From positions 620,001 through 684,000 of the forward strand of contig CAVUAT010000014.1 in the NCBI GenBank assembly GCA_963739545.1: DNA of 64,000 bases, given 5' to 3'. The first letter of the stretch is position 1. Each line of letters starts with the position of its first letter. The position numbers were made by a program, and so were the translations under genes. A model generated the notes under the pieces. That model saw only the letters and a program-made list of their open reading frames with translations, did no database searches and was not told where the DNA came from. Below, piece after piece: positions 61,918 through 64,000 of the stretch. Source of the stretch: CAVUAT01 sp963739545. Its GTDB lineage: Bacteria > Actinomycetota > Thermoleophilia > Solirubrobacterales > 70-9.

Positions 61918-63504
61918 TCATTGCCGCAGGCGCGCCTCGTCGAGGTCGATGTCGCGCTGGATCCGGCGCACGACGTCGGCCTTCAGCCGCCCCTCGTTGC
62001 GCAGCTTCAGCAGCACGGCCCGTTCGCTGTCGAGCAGCTCGCGGCGGAGCTTGCGCGAAACCTTCGCAGGGTCCTCGATCGGCTGGCCTCCATCCCCGCC
62101 CTCGAGCACCGCGACGCAGCGCGCGAAGCGCGCCCGGTAGAGCTCGCGCAGCCGCTCGAGCGACTCCTCGGGCAGCCCTTCCCGCTCGGCCTCGAGCTCG
62201 TCGATCCGGTCGAGCGCGGCCTGGGCGGCCTCGAGCCGCGCGATCGCCTCCTCCGGGGCCCACGGCCGGGTGGTCGCCAGGCCGAGCGCGCGAACCAGCC
62301 ACGGCAGCGTCAGCCCCTGGGCGACCAGCGTCGTGAGGATCACGGCGACCGTCAGGAAGATGATCAGGTCGCGCTCGGCGAAGGCCGCACCGGAATCGAG
62401 CGTCAGCGGCAGGGCGAGCGCGGCCGCGAGCGAGACCGCGCCGCGCATCCCGCTCCAGCCGACGAGCAGCCGCTCGCGCCAGTCCGACCCGGTGTCGGCG
62501 TTTGCGATCGCCGGGATCAGGCGCCCGAGGCCGATCGGCAGGAACTGCCAGGCGATGCGCAGTGCCACGACGACGGCCGAGACCACGGCGCCGTAGCCGA
62601 TCAGCTGCGCGATCGAGTACTGGTCGTCGATGCGGTCGAGCACGCCCGGGAACTGGAGGCCGAGCAGGATGAAGAGGATCGCGTTCAGCGCGAACACCAG
62701 CACCTGCCAGAAGGCCTGCGCGCTCAGCCGCATGTCGGCGTCGAGGGCGTCGTGCGAGTGCCAACCCAAATAGAGGCCTGCGGTCACCACGGCCAGCACC
62801 CCGGAGGCCTCGAGCTCCTCAGAGATCGCGAAGGCGACGTACGCCGTCAGGACGGAGATCAAGATCGCCAGCGGCGGGTCGTCGAGCCGCCGGATCGCTG
62901 CGATCCCCGCCCAACCGACCGCGAACCCGATCGCGATCCCGCCCGCGACCGAGACCACGAGCTCGATCGCCGCGTCGCCGGCCGAGAACGCGCCCGCGAG
63001 CACAGCGGTCAGCGCGACGCGGTAGGCGACGAGCGCGGTCGCGTCGTTCAGCATGCTCTCGCCCTCGACCAGCAGCGCGACGCGATCCGAGACGCCGACA
63101 CGGCTGAAGGTGGCGATCGCCGCGACCGGGTCCGTCGGCGCGACGATCGCGCCGAGCACCAACGCCTCGGGCCAGCTCAGCTCCCCGATCACCGCCTGCG
63201 CGACGAAGGCGACGCCGACCATCGTCGTCAGCGTGAGCCCGACGACGAGTGCGCTCAGCGGAGCGAGCTCGGCGCGCAGCTCCTGCGGCGACGCGGCGTA
63301 GGCGGCGGCCTGAAGCAGCGGAGGAAGGAAGACCAGGAAAATCACCTCGGGATCGAGCTCGACCACGGGGCCGCCCGGTAGGGCGCCGATCCCGATCCCG
63401 CCGAGCACGAGCACGATCGGGTACGGGACGGCGACCAGGTCCGCGAGGCGCACGAGGACCGCGGCGACCGTGACCAGCAGGATCAGCACTTCGATGTCGT
63501 TCAC
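61918..63504 (-). CDS. CPA1-family Na+/H+ antiporter (NhaP/Nhe-like)
   Basis: 528 residues: about 12 membrane helices to residue 400, then a cytoplasmic helical tail of about 125. GAIVAPTDPVAAIATFSRVG and LLVEGESMLNDATALVAYR are the ion-binding TDP and ND motifs, and GWSGMRGAVSLAAALALP is a conserved late helix with Arg. It exchanges Na+ (or K+) for H+. The tail contains long charged helices (LEAAQAALDRIDELEAEREGLP), likely regulatory. Divergent from the DsbA-like gene by 34 bp. Confidence 0.93.
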   Translation of the reverse strand: MNDIEVLILLVTVAAVLVRLADLVAVPYPIVLVLGGIGIGALPGGPVVELDPEVIFLVFLPPLLQAAAYAASPQELRAELAPLSALVVGLTLTTMVGVAFVAQAVIGELSWPEALVLGAIVAPTDPVAAIATFSRVGVSDRVALLVEGESMLNDATALVAYRVALTAVLAGAFSAGDAAIELVVSVAGGIAIGFAVGWAGIAAIRRLDDPPLAILISVLTAYVAFAISEELEASGVLAVVTAGLYLGWHSHDALDADMRLSAQAFWQVLVFALNAILFILLGLQFPGVLDRIDDQYSIAQLIGYGAVVSAVVVALRIAWQFLPIGLGRLIPAIANADTGSDWRERLLVGWSGMRGAVSLAAALALPLTLDSGAAFAERDLIIFLTVAVILTTLVAQGLTLPWLVRALGLATTRPWAPEEAIARLEAAQAALDRIDELEAEREGLPEESLERLRELYRARFARCVAVLEGGDGGQPIEDPAKVSRKLRRELLDSERAVLLKLRNEGRLKADVVRRIQRDIDLDEARLRQ

Positions 63505-63538
63505 GGCCGCCCCACGACGTCGAGTCTAGGATTCGGAA

Positions 63539-64000
63539 ATGCCCGCTCCCGCCCTCAGCCCACCGCTCTCCGCCGAAGACCATTGCGACGGCCCCGAGGG
63601 GGCCCAGCTCGAGCTCGTCATGTACGGCGACTTCCAGTGCCCCTATTGCGCCGCGGCCTTCCCGATCGTCGGGCGGGTGCGAGAGCGGCTCGCTGGGCGC
63701 CTTCTGTTCGCCTTCCGCCACTTCCCGCTGCGCGACGTCCACCCCGATGCCCAGCGCGCCGCCGAGGCATCCGAGGCCGCAGCCGCGCAGGGAGCCTTCT
63801 GGCCGATGCACGACCTCCTGTATGAGTCGCGCGGCGCGCTCGCGCCCGGAGACCTCGTTTCGCACGCCCGCGCCCTCGGGCTCGACGCCGACCGCGTCGA
63901 ATCAGAGCTCGGCGACTCGACGTACGCGGACCGCGTGCAGCGCGACGTCGAGAGCGGCCAGGGCAGCGGCGTCACCGGAACCCCCGCCTTCTTCGTCAAC
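63539..64000 (+). CDS. DsbA-like thioredoxin-fold protein, 3'-truncated by the window end
   Basis: 154 residues are visible from the ATG at 63539. VMYGDFQCPYCAAAFPIVGRV carries a CPYC active site, the inserted helical domain follows (AQRAAEASEAAAAQGAFWPMHDLLYESRGALAPGDL), and GVTGTPAFFVN has the cis-Pro loop. No signal peptide is present, so it is probably a cytoplasmic relative of DsbA (Thioredoxin_4 group) rather than an exported oxidase. Its last strand and helix lie beyond the window. Confidence 0.88.
   Translation, partial: MPAPALSPPLSAEDHCDGPEGAQLELVMYGDFQCPYCAAAFPIVGRVRERLAGRLLFAFRHFPLRDVHPDAQRAAEASEAAAAQGAFWPMHDLLYESRGALAPGDLVSHARALGLDADRVESELGDSTYADRVQRDVESGQGSGVTGTPAFFVN

Noticed and set aside
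62110..62135. GCGCGAAGCGCGCCC in the antiporter gene looks like the inner GAA hairpin.
   Set aside because: No outer stem and no shared flank; it belongs to the native charged tail.

Overview
The window is a 64 kb stretch of a very GC-rich chromosome with dense, short-spaced genes, many GTG/TTG starts and stop-start overlaps (ATGA, GTGA, TAGTG). A complete 14-gene respiratory complex I locus, a DrrA-type ABC exporter, an LPxTG-anchored cupredoxin, class I SerRS and a two-domain ThyX-like protein all point to an actinobacterium. The overall style resembles Thermoleophilia (Solirubrobacterales), but that placement is inference, since no marker gene could be searched. There is no prophage, transposase, CRISPR array or rRNA operon.

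Layout. 1-8.3 kb: end of an EAL protein, a sugar-lactone-oxidase-like flavoenzyme, tRNA-Ser(UGA), a ferritin-like protein, a csoR-thioesterase pair with a clear CsoR-type operator, msrB, a cytochrome c - serS - response regulator operon, and small flavin, ABM and SnoaL proteins. 8.4-26.0 kb: nuoA-nuoI, then a short interruption (SnoaL-like gene and an opposing M28 peptidase), then nuoJ-nuoN. 26-31.7 kb: SHOCT protein, AEC transporter, a third SnoaL protein, a diguanylate cyclase, a doubled ThyX-family protein and the LPxTG cupredoxin. 31.8-44.3 kb: acetyl-CoA synthetase, VOC protein, a cupredoxin-like lipoprotein, membrane proteins, a CBS protein, a saccharopine-dehydrogenase-like reductase, SDR and hydrolase genes, and a flippase-like/YihY/haloalkane dehalogenase cluster. 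44.4-56.1 kb: sulfotransferase-RpiB-RibD-like operon, an ACAD/APH/HAD neighbourhood matching the domains of the eukaryotic ACAD10 fusion, EamA, a histidine kinase-receiver pair, and a beta-phosphoglucomutase-GH65 phosphorylase operon. 56.2-64 kb: DEAD-box helicase, quinone oxidoreductase, PfkB kinase, ABC-2 exporter, Na+/H+ antiporter and a truncated DsbA-like gene.

Functionally the core is aerobic energy metabolism: complex I, a lipoprotein cytochrome c, acetate activation and an acyl-CoA dehydrogenase. Around it are redox and metal homeostasis genes (MsrB, CsoR, cupredoxins), c-di-GMP signalling and alpha-glucoside phosphorolysis.

The most unusual content is two families of small repeated elements that do not fit ordinary gene models. 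First, an exactly 20-codon mini-ORF cassette (peptide pattern MRPxxVLIxCGxSxxEVxR) joins nuoD to nuoE, sits in a tandem array before nuoH, and joins the two genes of an unrelated ABC exporter on the other strand. Its start overlaps the upstream stop, its stop overlaps the downstream start, and it carries the downstream Shine-Dalgarno and a hairpin; a decayed copy lies before nuoM. Second, a roughly 40-bp palindromic element has seven copies with strong covariation in both stems. Five are embedded in frame inside proteins (NuoC, NuoE, NuoJ, NuoM and the cupredoxin) as a PGxEAEE peptide, and two lie between genes. In addition, three genes (serS, rpiB, eamA) have homology that extends upstream of any ATG/GTG/TTG and seem to need CTG starts.
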